Positions 17,305 through 27,900 of a stretch of 64,000 nt of DNA are shown in pieces. Position 1 is the stretch's first letter. Every line of letters begins with the position of its first letter. Source of the DNA: an uncultured Lachnospiraceae bacterium (GTDB lineage: Bacteria; Bacillota; Clostridia; Lachnospirales; Lachnospiraceae); NCBI GenBank assembly GCA_902763335.1, contig CACWRR010000001.1:62001-126000 (forward strand), given 5' to 3'. The translations under genes were made by a program, and so were the position numbers. Below the pieces are notes generated by a model, which did no database searches, was not told the origin of the DNA, and saw only the letters and a list, made by a program, of their open reading frames with translations.

Positions 17305-18441
17305 ATGAAATTTGTTCATCTTTCAGATTTACATATAGGAAAAAGGGTAAATGAAATCTCAATGCTTGAGGATCAAAAGTACATCCTGGGTAAAATGATA
17401 GAAATAATAGAAAAATCACATGCAGATGCCGTAATTATCGCAGGTGACATTTATGATAAATCAGTTCCGTCAGCAGAGGCAGTTATGGTTTTTGACAGGT
17501 TTTTAACGGAACTTTCAGAGCTTAATATATATATATTTATAATAAGCGGTAATCATGATTCGCCGGAAAGACTTGCATTTGGAGAGCAGTTGTTACAAAA
17601 ACAGAATATATTCATATCACCGGTCTTTGACGGAGATATCAGTCCGATAAAGATGCAGGATGAATTTGGCGAATTGTTTGTGTATCTTCTTCCGTTTATA
17701 AAGCCTGCACATGTGAGAAGAGTATATCCGGAATGTGAGGCAGATAATTACAGTGATGCCGTTAAATATGTTATAGATAAAATGAATGTTGATGATACAA
17801 AGAGAAATATACTGGTTGCACACCAACTTGTTACAGGGGCAGGCAGATGCGATTCGGAGGATATATCTGTGGGTGGAATGGACAATGTGGATGTAAATGT
17901 ATTTGAGAAGTTTGATTATGTGGCACTTGGCCATATACACGGACCACAGAATATTTCATCGGGCAATATCAGGTATTGCGGTACACCACTTAAATATTCA
18001 TTTTCGGAGATGAAGCATGTAAAATCTGTTACAATAGTTGAATTAAAAGATAAAGGGACGATTGAGACAGATACATCAAATGAACTTATTCCACTGCATG
18101 ATGTTCGTGAAATAAGGGGAAAATATATGGATATAACAGACAGAAATTATTACCGTGATACAAATACAGAAGATTACCTGCATATTATACTTGAAGATGA
18201 GAATGATATACCGGATGTTATGGGAAGATTAAGAAGTATATATCCGAACATAATGAAACTTGATTATGACAATGAGCGTACAAGAAATAATAAAAAAATA
18301 GATGTCATAGAAGATTTGGATGTAAAGACTCCGATGCAGCTTATAGATGAATTTTTTGAATTGCAGAATAACAGGAAAATGAACGAAGTTCAGGAAGAGA
18401 TAGTGACAAATATAATAGATGAAGTATGGGGGATGAATTAA
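17305..18441 (+). CDS. sbcD: Exonuclease subunit SbcD
   Basis: A 378-residue Mre11-type nuclease subunit that with SbcC cleaves hairpins and DNA ends. All calcineurin-like metal motifs are visible: HLSDLHIGKR (residues 4-13), IIAGDIYDKSVPS, ISGNHDSPERL, VAHQLVTG and LGHIHGPQ. The start at 17305 has GGGAGAG upstream and a family-typical MKFVHLSDLH start. The stop shares a base with sbcC. The pair sits between rpmF and plsX, which are usually neighbours. Confidence 0.95.
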   Translation: MKFVHLSDLHIGKRVNEISMLEDQKYILGKMIEIIEKSHADAVIIAGDIYDKSVPSAEAVMVFDRFLTELSELNIYIFIISGNHDSPERLAFGEQLLQKQNIFISPVFDGDISPIKMQDEFGELFVYLLPFIKPAHVRRVYPECEADNYSDAVKYVIDKMNVDDTKRNILVAHQLVTGAGRCDSEDISVGGMDNVDVNVFEKFDYVALGHIHGPQNISSGNIRYCGTPLKYSFSEMKHVKSVTIVELKDKGTIETDTSNELIPLHDVREIRGKYMDITDRNYYRDTNTEDYLHIILEDENDIPDVMGRLRSIYPNIMKLDYDNERTRNNKKIDVIEDLDVKTPMQLIDEFFELQNNRKMNEVQEEIVTNIIDEVWGMN

Positions 18442-21227
18442 TGAGACCTGTGAGACTGGAAATGTGCGGGTTTGGACCGTACGCTGAAAAGACAGAGCTT
18501 GATTTTGATAAGCTTGGTAAAAGCGGACTGTATCTTATAACCGGTGATACAGGTTCAGGAAAGACCATGATATTTGATGCAATAGCCTATGCACTGTATG
18601 GTGAACCTAGTGGCAGCAACAGAGAAGCGGACATGTTCAGGAGTAAATATGCCGATGTGAATACACCTACATATGTTGAACTGGATTTTGAATACAGAGG
18701 TAAATTATATAATGTCAGGAGAAATCCGGAGTATGAGAGACTTAAGGGTCGTGGGACGGGAACAACCATGCAGAAGGCAGAAGCGGTCCTTAATTTTCCG
18801 GATGACAGACCACCTGTAACCAAAACCAAAGAGGTAACAAAAAAGATAATAGAAATAACAGGACTAGACAGAAATCAGTTTACGCAGATTGTTATGATAG
18901 CACAGGGAGATTTTCTTAAGCTTTTACTTGCAAAAACTGAGGAGAGAAGTAAGATTTTCAGGGAGATATTCAGAACAGGCGCATATCAGATGGTGCAGGA
19001 CAAGATAAGAGAATTGAATGTATCAGCGAGAGATGAATATCAGACATACAAGAGATACATAAAACAGTATATAGAAAATATAGAGTGTGACAGTGAAAAT
19101 GAATTGTATATTGAAACAGAAAGAATTAAGGCTGATAATGATACCGGTGAAGGATTGTGGGATATATCGGAAATAATGGATGTAATCGGCAGAATCATAG
19201 AAGCAGATAAGAAAAGTAAAAAAAGTATTTCTGATGAATTGAGCAGATTGCAGGAATCGATGAACTATCTGAAAAAACAGATGGAAAATCAGAGAGTAAA
19301 AGATGAGCTTATAAAGAGAAAAAATCTAAAAGTGGCAGAACTTAACGCCAACAGAGATAATCTTGAAAAGCTGAAATCTATGATTAATAAGTCTGATGAA
19401 CAAAAAGCCGGTATGGAGCGGCTGCAATTAGATGTAAGCCGTGAAAATGAGAAATTAAAAGATTATGATACTCTTGAACAGTTAAATAAAACATTTATAA
19501 AGTATCAGGCTGACGCTAAAACAAATGAGACTGGTCTTGAAACGGCAAAAAAATCATCTGATGAAGTGGAGAAAAATCTTCAGAAAATTCGGATGGAAAA
19601 AGAAAGTATAGATGAAGCGGGAACTCTGGTTGCTGAAATAGACAAAGAACTTCTGATTCTGGATAATGAAGAAACGGTGTTTAAATCATTATATGATAAC
19701 TGTATGAAATATGTAGATTTATTCAGACAGGCAGCGATGGCTGAGAAAACTTATCTCGCAGATTCGGAAAGATGGCATGAGCTTAAAATTAAACATGAAA
19801 AGTATGAAAAAATGTTTTATGATGAGCAGGCTGGTATCATGGCTTTAAAACTTAGGGATGGTGAACCGTGTCCAGTGTGTGGTTCACTGTCGCATCCGCA
19901 TCCGGCAGGAAAGTCGGAAGCTGCACCGACAAAGGAGCAACTGGATGAACTGAAATCACAGGTTGATGCTGCCAAAGAAAAAATGGAGAAATCAAGCAGA
20001 TTATCAGGAATTAAGAAACGTGACGAGGATGCATTAAAAAAAGAAATACAGTTACAGGCAGAAGAAGTATTTGAGGATTGTGAATTTGCTGACATTAAGA
20101 AAAGGGCAGAAAACGGACTTGAAAAAGTGAAAACCAAAAAGAATGTGCTAAATAAGCAGAAAATGGTACAGCAAAATAATCTGAAACGAAAGATTGAGAT
20201 AGATAAAAAACTGCCTGAACTTGAGAGAAAGAAATCAGAGTTTGCAGAAAAAACAAGAACATTTGAGACAGAGCAGGCAAGAATAGCTACGTTAATTGAA
20301 AACATCAGGGAAAATATAAAGACAGAGCAGGGCAGACTGGCATTTTCCTCAAAGGAACAGGCGGAAGAAAATATCCGTAAGAATATGGAAATATTAAAAG
20401 AATATTCTGATAACAGGACACAGGCACTTGAAAGACTTGAGAAGGTGAAAAATCTGGTTCTTGAAACCGGCAATACAATTCAGATGCTTGATGAACAAAT
20501 CGGTGCCATAGAGTGTGAAAAAACGGATGATGCAGATGTTAAGCTTGCAGAGCTTGAAAGTAAAATAGCTAAAAATAATGACATAAAAGAAAATGTTATG
20601 TTTAGAATAAGGACAAATGAGGGAATAGTAAAAAACATTTCAGGCTATATAAAGAAACTGGAAAAAGCCGAACAGAGATATATGTATATAAAAGAACTGT
20701 TTGATACGGTTTCGGGAAATATCAACGGAAAGGACAAAATTCGCCTTGAGACTTATATACAGATGACTTATTTTGACAGAATTATCATAAGGGCAAATAC
20801 CAGACTTATGATGATGACCGGAGGCCAGTATGAGTTAAGGAGAATGAATGACGCACAAAATCAGAAGAGTCAGAGCGGACTTGAGCTTGAAGTGATAGAT
20901 CATTATAACGGAACAGTAAGAAGTGTAAAGACGCTCTCAGGAGGAGAATCGTTTAAGGCATCATTATCTATGGCACTAGGACTTTCGGATGAGATACAGA
21001 GAAGTGCGGGGGGAATACAGATTGATACAATGTTTGTAGATGAAGGATTCGGTTCACTTGATGAGGAATCTTTAGAGCAGGCGATAAAGGTATTAAACGG
21101 ACTTACAGAAGGTAACAGGCTTGTAGGAATAATCTCTCATGTGAGTGAACTTAAGGAGCGCATAAGCAGACAGGTAGTTGTCAAAAAAAATAAGGCAGGC
21201 GGCAGCAGTGCAAATATAGAAATATGA
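18441..21227 (+). CDS. sbcC: Exonuclease subunit SbcC (SMC-like ATPase)
   Basis: A 928-residue Rad50-type ATPase. Seen: N-terminal Walker A GDTGSGKTMIFDAI (about 34-47), Q-loop GDFLKLLLAK, long coiled coils, the zinc hook EPCPVCGSLSHPHP (about residue 475), then the C-terminal signature LSGGESFKASLSMALGLSD and Walker B MFVDEGFGSLDEE. I use the ATG at 18441 (TAATG overlap with sbcD, GGGGG upstream); an in-frame ATG at 18426 would add five residues. Hairpin nucleases of this kind normally act on palindromic DNA such as the element at 14908. Confidence 0.95.
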   Translation: MRPVRLEMCGFGPYAEKTELDFDKLGKSGLYLITGDTGSGKTMIFDAIAYALYGEPSGSNREADMFRSKYADVNTPTYVELDFEYRGKLYNVRRNPEYERLKGRGTGTTMQKAEAVLNFPDDRPPVTKTKEVTKKIIEITGLDRNQFTQIVMIAQGDFLKLLLAKTEERSKIFREIFRTGAYQMVQDKIRELNVSARDEYQTYKRYIKQYIENIECDSENELYIETERIKADNDTGEGLWDISEIMDVIGRIIEADKKSKKSISDELSRLQESMNYLKKQMENQRVKDELIKRKNLKVAELNANRDNLEKLKSMINKSDEQKAGMERLQLDVSRENEKLKDYDTLEQLNKTFIKYQADAKTNETGLETAKKSSDEVEKNLQKIRMEKESIDEAGTLVAEIDKELLILDNEETVFKSLYDNCMKYVDLFRQAAMAEKTYLADSERWHELKIKHEKYEKMFYDEQAGIMALKLRDGEPCPVCGSLSHPHPAGKSEAAPTKEQLDELKSQVDAAKEKMEKSSRLSGIKKRDEDALKKEIQLQAEEVFEDCEFADIKKRAENGLEKVKTKKNVLNKQKMVQQNNLKRKIEIDKKLPELERKKSEFAEKTRTFETEQARIATLIENIRENIKTEQGRLAFSSKEQAEENIRKNMEILKEYSDNRTQALERLEKVKNLVLETGNTIQMLDEQIGAIECEKTDDADVKLAELESKIAKNNDIKENVMFRIRTNEGIVKNISGYIKKLEKAEQRYMYIKELFDTVSGNINGKDKIRLETYIQMTYFDRIIIRANTRLMMMTGGQYELRRMNDAQNQKSQSGLELEVIDHYNGTVRSVKTLSGGESFKASLSMALGLSDEIQRSAGGIQIDTMFVDEGFGSLDEESLEQAIKVLNGLTEGNRLVGIISHVSELKERISRQVVVKKNKAGGSSANIEI

Positions 21228-21236
21228 AAAAATCTA

Positions 21237-21265
21237 TTGATTTTTGTATCACTATTTAGTATATT
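21237..21265 (+). promoter_or_regulatory. Sigma-A promoter of plsX-acpP
   Basis: TTGATT (21237-21242), 17 bases, TATATT (21260-21265), 50 bases before plsX. It gives plsX-acpP its own transcription start downstream of the sbcDC genes. Confidence 0.6.
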
Positions 21266-21315
21266 AGCATGGTAGATTTAGAAGATTATGTAAATAAAAG
21301 ATTTGGAGATATTAT

Positions 21316-22329
21316 ATGGCGGATATGACTAGGGTAGCACTTGATGCTATGGGTGGAGATAATGCACCCGGAGAGATTGTAAAAGGTGCTGTAGACGCGG
21401 TAAATGAATATACGAATATTGAAGTTGTGCTTGTAGGAGACAGCAAAGAAGTAGAGGCTGAACTTTTAAAATACCAGTATGACAAAGAAAGAATATCTGT
21501 GGTACATACTACGGAGACTATTTCAATGGATGAACCACCGGTAAATGCCATAAGAAAGAAAAAGGATTCTTCCATTGTGGTTGCCATGAATATGGTTAAG
21601 AAAAAAGAAGCAGATGCATTTGTCTCGGCAGGAAGTTCAGGAGCAATACTCGTTGGCGGACAGGTTATCGTCGGAAGAATAAAGGGAATAGAAAGACCGC
21701 CGCTTGCACCACTTATTCCTACGGCAAACGGAGTATCACTTCTGATTGATTCAGGAGCAAATGTTGATGCGCGTTCCTCACATCTTGTACAGTTTGCAAG
21801 AATGGGATCTGTTTATATGGAGAAAATCGTTGGTATAAAGAACCCGAGAGTTGCCATTGTAAATATAGGTGCCGAAGAAGAAAAAGGTAATGCTCTCGTT
21901 AAAGAAACATTTCCACTGTTAAAAAATTGTACTGATATTAATTTTATCGGCAGTATAGAAGCGAGGGATATTCCGTCAGGCGCAGCAGATGTTATAGTCT
22001 GTGAGGCTTTTGTCGGAAATGTAATACTTAAGCTGTATGAAGGACTTGCCGGAACATTAATTTCAAAAATAAAAGACGGAATGATGAGTACATTAAAAAG
22101 CAAGATTGGTGCACTTATGGTGAAACCGGCGCTTAAGGGTACGCTTAAATCATTCAGTGTAGAGAAATATGGCGGGGCGCCGCTTCTCGGACTCAATGGA
22201 CTTGTGGTAAAGGTTCATGGAAATTCTAAAGCCATTGAGGTGAAAAACGCTTTAAATCAATGCATATCATTTAAAAATGAAAATATAAATGAAATTATTA
22301 AAGAAAAATTATTTATTGAAAATGAATAG
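21316..22329 (+). CDS. plsX: Phosphate acyltransferase PlsX
   Basis: A 337-residue enzyme making acyl phosphate from acyl-ACP and phosphate, the entry to phospholipid synthesis with PlsY. The N-terminal RVALDAMGGDNAPGEIVKGA, SAGSSGAILVGG, and LIDSGANVDA are characteristic. The length is normal. The gene is followed by acpP after 15 bases; plsX-acpP-rnc-smc-ftsY is the standard Firmicutes order, but the usual fabD-fabG between plsX and acpP are located in the cluster at 59 kb instead. Confidence 0.95.
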   Translation: MADMTRVALDAMGGDNAPGEIVKGAVDAVNEYTNIEVVLVGDSKEVEAELLKYQYDKERISVVHTTETISMDEPPVNAIRKKKDSSIVVAMNMVKKKEADAFVSAGSSGAILVGGQVIVGRIKGIERPPLAPLIPTANGVSLLIDSGANVDARSSHLVQFARMGSVYMEKIVGIKNPRVAIVNIGAEEEKGNALVKETFPLLKNCTDINFIGSIEARDIPSGAADVIVCEAFVGNVILKLYEGLAGTLISKIKDGMMSTLKSKIGALMVKPALKGTLKSFSVEKYGGAPLLGLNGLVVKVHGNSKAIEVKNALNQCISFKNENINEIIKEKLFIENE

Positions 22330-22344
22330 GAAAGGAAGACGATT

Positions 22345-22581
22345 ATGGAATTCGAAAAAATTCAGAGTATTATTGCAGAGGTAATGAATGTCAATGAAAA
22401 TGACATCACAATGGATACGACGTTTATTGATGATTTGGGAGCTGATTCACTTGATGTATTTCAGATTATTATGGGAATAGAGGAAGTATTTAATATCGAA
22501 ATTCCTAATGAGGAAGCAGAGAGTATAGTTTCTGTTGGAGATGCAGTTGAACAGATTAAGAAGGCTACAAATAATGACTAA
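22345..22581 (+). CDS. acpP: Acyl carrier protein (ACP1)
   Basis: A 78-residue ACP. The phosphopantetheine attachment serine is in DDLGADSLDVFQ (about residue 36). The sequence is acidic and helical, as expected. A GGAAAGGAAG ribosome site precedes the ATG. It is linked to plsX and differs clearly from the second ACP at 59102; a strong terminator follows. Confidence 0.93.
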   Translation: MEFEKIQSIIAEVMNVNENDITMDTTFIDDLGADSLDVFQIIMGIEEVFNIEIPNEEAESIVSVGDAVEQIKKATNND

Positions 22582-22584
22582 CAG

Positions 22585-22613
22585 GATGCGGCATTATGTG
22601 CCGCATCTTTTTT
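22585..22613 (+). terminator. Intrinsic terminator after acpP
   Basis: GATGCGGCA (22585-22593), loop TTATG, TGCCGCATC (22599-22607), then six T. This is one of the clearest terminators in the window; it lies between acpP and rnc, so rnc-smc must be reached by read-through or a separate promoter that I do not see. Confidence 0.9.
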
Positions 22614-22629
22614 AAAAGAGGTGTAAGTT

Positions 22630-23325
22630 GTGAATAAAAATATACAAAATCTTGAAAATGAAATAGGATACGTCTTTAATGACAAAGAACTTCTGATGCA
22701 GGCACTTACACACAGTTCTTATGTTAATGACAGAAAGATGGATAAAAATTTATGTAATGAAAGACTTGAGTTTTTGGGTGATGCAATACTTGAAATGACA
22801 AGCAGTGAATTTCTGTATTCTGAATATCCTGAAAAGGATGAGGGTGAACTTACAAAACTCAGGGCAAGTCTTGTATCGGAGACACCACTTGCAGCTGTTG
22901 CAGGTGAGATAGGTCTTGGTGAGTATCTGTATCTTGGACACGGAGAAGAAAGAACAGGCGGACGGACAAGATATTCAGTTACATCTGATGCCGTGGAGGC
23001 AGTGATAGGTGCCATATATCTTGACGGAGGTATAGAACCTGCCCGTGCTTTTGTGAGAAAGTATATACTTAACGACATTGAGAATAAAAAATTATTCCAT
23101 GACAGTAAAACGGTATTGCAGGAAATTGTTCAGAAATACCACAGGGGAACTTTGACTTACAGACTGGTAAAAGAAGAAGGTCCTGACCATGATAAAAAGT
23201 ATGGAATGAATGCACTTATTGATGAAAAAATTATCGGATATGGTGAAGGAAGAACTAAGAAAGCAGCTGAACAGCAGGCAGCGTACAGTGCGATAAAATC
23301 ATTAAATAAAAATGCAGAAAGGTAG
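22630..23325 (+). CDS. rnc: Ribonuclease III
   Basis: A 231-residue double-strand-specific endoribonuclease for rRNA processing. The catalytic signature NERLEFLGDAILE is at about residues 43-55, EAVIGAIYLDGG at about 119-130, and a C-terminal dsRNA-binding domain (DSKTVLQEIVQK to KKAAEQQAAYSAI) follows. It starts at GTG 22630 with GAGGTG at 22618-22623. It is nine bases from smc. Confidence 0.95.
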   Translation: MNKNIQNLENEIGYVFNDKELLMQALTHSSYVNDRKMDKNLCNERLEFLGDAILEMTSSEFLYSEYPEKDEGELTKLRASLVSETPLAAVAGEIGLGEYLYLGHGEERTGGRTRYSVTSDAVEAVIGAIYLDGGIEPARAFVRKYILNDIENKKLFHDSKTVLQEIVQKYHRGTLTYRLVKEEGPDHDKKYGMNALIDEKIIGYGEGRTKKAAEQQAAYSAIKSLNKNAER

Positions 23326-23334
23326 CCCGCAAAT

Positions 23335-26300
23335 ATGTATTTAAAATCAATAGAAGTCCATGGATTCAAATCATTTGCAAATAAAATAAAATTTGAGTTT
23401 CATAATGGAATTACAGGCATTGTAGGTCCAAACGGAAGTGGTAAGAGTAATGTGGCTGACGCTGTAAGATGGGTTCTGGGTGAACAGCGTATCAAACAGC
23501 TCCGTGGTGCAAAAATGGAGGATGTCATTTTTGCAGGAACGGAAAACAGAAAACCGCTTGGCTCTGCAATGGTTGCAATTACACTTGATAATTCTGACCA
23601 CAGTCTGCCTATAGAATACGATGAGGTAACTGTTTCAAGAAGACTGTTTCGTTCCGGAGAAAGTGAATACAGAATAAACGGAAACATTTGCAGACTTAAG
23701 GATATTAACGAACTGTTCTACGATACCGGTATAGGTAAAGAGGGATATTCGATAATCGGACAGGGTCAGATTGATAAGATATTATCAGGAAAACCCGAAG
23801 AGAGAAGAGAACTTTTCGATGAGGCAGCAGGTATTGTAAAGTTTAAAAGAAGAAAGATTGCAACGCAGAAAAAGTTAGAGGATGAACGGAATAATCTTGT
23901 GAGAGTAAATGATATTCTCACGGAGCTGGAAAAACAGGTAAAACCTCTTGAGCGACAGTCTGAGACTGCAAAGAAATATCTGCAGTTAAAAGAAGAGTTA
24001 AAAACCTATGATATAAATTTATTCTTAAGTGAGATAAAAACCATCGAGGACAAATTAAAGGAACTGGATTCGAATATAAGTGTTGCAAATGATGATTTGA
24101 ACCAGACAAAAGAAGAGTATGAGAAAACAAAAGCTGACTATGAAGAAATCGAAAAATATATAGAAGAGCTGTCGGCAAAGTTAGAAGAGAAGAAAAATGA
24201 GCTTATAAGAGATAATCTGTTTAAGGAAAAACAGGAAAGCGAAATAAAGCTTTTAGAAGAGCAGATTAATTCTTCTATACAGAATAATGAACATTTCAAA
24301 TCAAGAATGAATGATATTGAAACGTCCATGGCTGAATATCAGAAGGAAAAATATGAGTATTCATCAGAACTTGCCGAAAACAAAAAAATACTTGATGAAG
24401 CTGATATGGTACACAGGGAGGAAAATACTTCTCTGGGAAAAATAACAGAAAAAATCAGAAATCTTAATGAGCAGATTGAGGATGCTAAGGCTGAGATAAT
24501 AGAACTTTTGAATCAGAAATCAGATATCCAGGCTAAAATGCAGCGATATGATGCCATGTTAGAGCAGATTACCATCCGTAAAGCTGAAATAAGCCAGAAG
24601 CTTCTTAAATCATCAAGTGATAAAGCTGTGCAGGAAGACAGTATAAAAGAATTTGAAGATGAATTAAAACGGATAAATGATGAGATAATAGAACTCACGG
24701 AGAAGTCTGATAATATCAACAGTGAGTTACATCAGATTGCCGAAGAGGAAACAGAACTCTCAAAAAGCAGGGATGAGAATCAGAAAAAATATCATGTTTC
24801 AAGTTCAAGGCTTGAATCCTTAAAGAACATAACTGAAAGATACGAGGGTTATGGAAACAGTATCAGGAAGATTATGGAGGTTAAGGATACATATAAGGGT
24901 ATAATAGGTGTAGTAGCTGATATAATCCAGACTGACAAAAAGTATGAGGTGGCCGTTGAAACTGCACTCGGAGGAAATATACAAAATATAGTAACGGACA
25001 GTGAAACTACGGCAAAGTCATTAATCGAATACCTGAAAAAAAATCGTTTCGGACGAGCTACATTTCTTCCGCTAAGCAGTATAGCAAACAGAACCGGATT
25101 CAATAACGAAAAGGCACTGAGTGAAAAAGGTGTCATCGGACTTGCAAGTGACCTTGTAAAGATTAAACCTGAGTATGAGGCTATTGCAAAATATCTTCTC
25201 GGAAGAATAATTGTCACTGACAATATAGACAATGCCCTCGCACTGTCAAGGAAGAATAACAGAATGTTAAGAATAGTCACCCTTGAAGGTGAACTTGTAA
25301 ATCCGGGAGGTTCCATGACCGGTGGAGCATTCAGAAATCAAAGTAATCTCCTTGGACGTAGAAGGGAAATCGATGAGTTAGAGAAAACGATAAATGACGT
25401 ATCAGGCGTGATGAATGACATAAACAGGCAGCTGCAGGTATTGAAGGATAAAAAGGTTAAACTTGCAAGTGAGGCAGAGGCTGTCAAGAAAGTCATGCAG
25501 GAACAGTATCTTTTACAGAACACTGTAAAGATGAATCTCAATCAGGCGGGAGAAAAAAGAAATGAAATTCTCAGCATGTTTGAGTCATTTGAAAGAGAAA
25601 ATAAGGAAATTATCTCACAGATATCTGATATAAAAGAAAATCACAGTGAACTTGATTCAGAGCTTAAGACATATGAAGATCTGAATAAGGCTCTGGAGGA
25701 AAAAATAGCTGAGCTTAATTCAGAGATAGATAATCAGAGAAATAATGAGGAGGCACAGAATAAGAAAGTAGAAGAATTTAACATTAAGTGTGCCGGACTT
25801 AAGCAGAAGAATGATTTCTTAAATGAAAATATCAGAAGAACCGATTCAGAAATTCAGAAACTTACAGAAGAACTTGAAAGAATAAAAGTAAGTGAAAAAG
25901 AATCAGAAGACAGGGTAACTGAGAAAAATAACGAAATCGAAAGTATCAGAAAGGCTCTTGAGGAGTCAGGCAAGGCATTTACGGTTCTTGAAAGTGAAAT
26001 AGAGGAACTTACAAAGGATAAGGAAGAACAGACTAAGGGACATAAGGAATTTTTCAAAAAGCGTGAGGAACTGAATGAAAAAATCTCATCTCTTGATAAG
26101 GAAATATTCAGACTTACTTCCCAGAAGGAAAAATACGAAGAATCCAATGAAAATCAGATAGATTATATGTGGAATGAGTATGAACTTACCATTTCTGCGG
26201 CGATGGAACTTAAGAATGATAAGCTTGATAATCCGTCAGAAATGAAAAAACATATCCAGACACTTAAATCTGATATAAGAGGTCTTGGAGATGTAAATGT

Positions 26301-26895
26301 AAATGCCATCGAGGATTACAAAAATATTTCTGAGAGATATGTATTTATGAAGTCACAGTATGATGACCTTGTTACGGCTGAACAGTCTCTTATCAAGATA
26401 ATAGAAGAACTTGATGAAGGGATGAGAAAGCAGTTTAAGGAGAAATTTGCAGAGATTGTAACAGAGTTTGACAAAGTGTTTAAAGAATTGTTTGGCGGTG
26501 GTAAGGGTACCATAAAGCTGAACGAAGATGAAGATATTCTTGAAGCAGGGATAACCATTATTTCACAGCCGCCGGGTAAAAAACTTCAGAATATGATGCA
26601 GTTGTCCGGTGGTGAAAAGGCACTGACAGCCATAGCACTTTTATTTGCGATACAGAATCTTAAGCCGTCTCCGTTCTGTCTGCTTGATGAGATAGAGGCC
26701 GCACTTGATGATTCTAATGTGTGGAGATATGCAAGTTATCTTCATAAACTTACAGAACATACGCAGTTTATCATAATAACACACAGAAGAGGAACGATGG
26801 AATCTGCTGACAGACTGTACGGTATAACCATGCAGGAGAAGGGTGTTTCTACACTGGTTTCTGTGGACTTATTAGAAAATGAACTAGACAAATAA
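23335..26895 (+). CDS. smc: Chromosome segregation protein SMC
   Basis: An 1186-residue condensin ATPase of full length. Walker A GPNGSGKSNVADAVRWVLGE is at residues 32-51. Long coiled-coil arms flank a hinge at about 500-680 (YKGIIGVVADII to GGSMTGGAFR). The C-terminal signature QLSGGEKALTAIALLFAIQ and Walker B CLLDEIEAALDD close the head. It acts with ScpA and ScpB, which are not in the window. ftsY follows after 57 AT-rich bases. Confidence 0.97.
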   Translation: MYLKSIEVHGFKSFANKIKFEFHNGITGIVGPNGSGKSNVADAVRWVLGEQRIKQLRGAKMEDVIFAGTENRKPLGSAMVAITLDNSDHSLPIEYDEVTVSRRLFRSGESEYRINGNICRLKDINELFYDTGIGKEGYSIIGQGQIDKILSGKPEERRELFDEAAGIVKFKRRKIATQKKLEDERNNLVRVNDILTELEKQVKPLERQSETAKKYLQLKEELKTYDINLFLSEIKTIEDKLKELDSNISVANDDLNQTKEEYEKTKADYEEIEKYIEELSAKLEEKKNELIRDNLFKEKQESEIKLLEEQINSSIQNNEHFKSRMNDIETSMAEYQKEKYEYSSELAENKKILDEADMVHREENTSLGKITEKIRNLNEQIEDAKAEIIELLNQKSDIQAKMQRYDAMLEQITIRKAEISQKLLKSSSDKAVQEDSIKEFEDELKRINDEIIELTEKSDNINSELHQIAEEETELSKSRDENQKKYHVSSSRLESLKNITERYEGYGNSIRKIMEVKDTYKGIIGVVADIIQTDKKYEVAVETALGGNIQNIVTDSETTAKSLIEYLKKNRFGRATFLPLSSIANRTGFNNEKALSEKGVIGLASDLVKIKPEYEAIAKYLLGRIIVTDNIDNALALSRKNNRMLRIVTLEGELVNPGGSMTGGAFRNQSNLLGRRREIDELEKTINDVSGVMNDINRQLQVLKDKKVKLASEAEAVKKVMQEQYLLQNTVKMNLNQAGEKRNEILSMFESFERENKEIISQISDIKENHSELDSELKTYEDLNKALEEKIAELNSEIDNQRNNEEAQNKKVEEFNIKCAGLKQKNDFLNENIRRTDSEIQKLTEELERIKVSEKESEDRVTEKNNEIESIRKALEESGKAFTVLESEIEELTKDKEEQTKGHKEFFKKREELNEKISSLDKEIFRLTSQKEKYEESNENQIDYMWNEYELTISAAMELKNDKLDNPSEMKKHIQTLKSDIRGLGDVNVNAIEDYKNISERYVFMKSQYDDLVTAEQSLIKIIEELDEGMRKQFKEKFAEIVTEFDKVFKELFGGGKGTIKLNEDEDILEAGITIISQPPGKKLQNMMQLSGGEKALTAIALLFAIQNLKPSPFCLLDEIEAALDDSNVWRYASYLHKLTEHTQFIIITHRRGTMESADRLYGITMQEKGVSTLVSVDLLENELDK

Positions 26896-26952
26896 TAACA
26901 TATTGATATAATTATATATAATAATTTATCTTATACAGAAAAGAGGGATTGA

Positions 26953-27885
26953 ATGAGCGAGGAAAAAAAAGGTTTCTTTAAAAAGCTTGTTTCGGGACTG
27001 ACTAAAACCAGGGACAATATTGTATCAGGAATAGATTCGGTATTCAGTGGTTTTTCAAAAATAGATGATGATTTCTATGAGGAAATCGAAGAGATACTGA
27101 TTATGGGTGATATCGGTGTCAGTACCACGACTAAGATTATAGAGGATTTAAAGCAGCGGGTTAAGGAAAATAAAATAAAAGATCCGGCTGAATGTAAAGA
27201 GCTGCTTATAAACAGTATAAAAGATCAGATGCGTCTGGGTGAAAATGCATATGATTTTGAAACCAGGAAATCAATTGTGCTTGTTATAGGTGTAAACGGT
27301 GTAGGAAAAACAACATCGGTAGGTAAGCTTTCAGGCCAGCTTAAATCACAGGGTAAAAAAGTAGTGATGGCAGCAGCAGATACATTCAGGGCAGCAGCCA
27401 TCGAACAGCTTACGGAATGGTCGAACAGAGCAGGTGTTGATATAATAGCACAGCAGGAAGGTTCAGATCCGGCAGCAGTAATATATGATGCAATTGCAGC
27501 ATCAAAATCAAGAAAAGCAGATGTGCTTATATGTGACACTGCAGGAAGACTTCACAACAAGAAAAATCTTATGGAAGAATTAAAGAAGATAGACAGAATC
27601 ATTGAAAAAGAATACAGTGATGCATACAGGGAAAATCTTGTGGTTCTTGACGGAACGACAGGACAGAATGCTCTTGTACAGGCAAAGCAGTTTATGGAAT
27701 GTACAGACATAACGGGAATAATTCTTACAAAGATGGACGGAACCGCAAAGGGCGGTATAGCCATAGCAATACAGGCAGAGCTTGGGATTCCGGTAAAATA
27801 TATAGGAATCGGTGAACAGATAGACGACTTACAGAAATTTGATGCAGACCAGTTTGTGGATGCATTGTTTGACACAAATAAATAG
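26953..27885 (+). CDS. ftsY: Signal recognition particle receptor FtsY
   Basis: A 310-residue SRP GTPase that docks Ffh-ribosome complexes to the membrane. G motifs are complete: [16 protein letters not shown] (about 111-126), [24 protein letters not shown] and [11 protein letters not shown], with [12 protein letters not shown] at the end. The N-terminal acidic A domain is absent, as usual for Gram-positive FtsY. Its partner Ffh is encoded at 33667. Confidence 0.96.
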   Translation: MSEEKKGFFKKLVSGLTKTRDNIVSGIDSVFSGFSKIDDDFYEEIEEILIMGDIGVSTTTKIIEDLKQRVKENKIKDPAECKELLINSIKDQMRLGENAYDFETRKSIVLVIGVNGVGKTTSVGKLSGQLKSQGKKVVMAAADTFRAAAIEQLTEWSNRAGVDIIAQQEGSDPAAVIYDAIAASKSRKADVLICDTAGRLHNKKNLMEELKKIDRIIEKEYSDAYRENLVVLDGTTGQNALVQAKQFMECTDITGIILTKMDGTAKGGIAIAIQAELGIPVKYIGIGEQIDDLQKFDADQFVDALFDTNK

Positions 27886-27900
27886 GAGGAACATAATAAC

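Noticed and set aside
19817-20473. 218-codon open frame opposite sbcC
   Set aside because: Ser/Phe-rich translation typical of the complement of coiled-coil coding DNA; sbcC is unmistakable.
26896-26952. Promoter for ftsY in the AT-rich gap
   Set aside because: Several TATAAT-like strings but no acceptable -35/-10 spacing.
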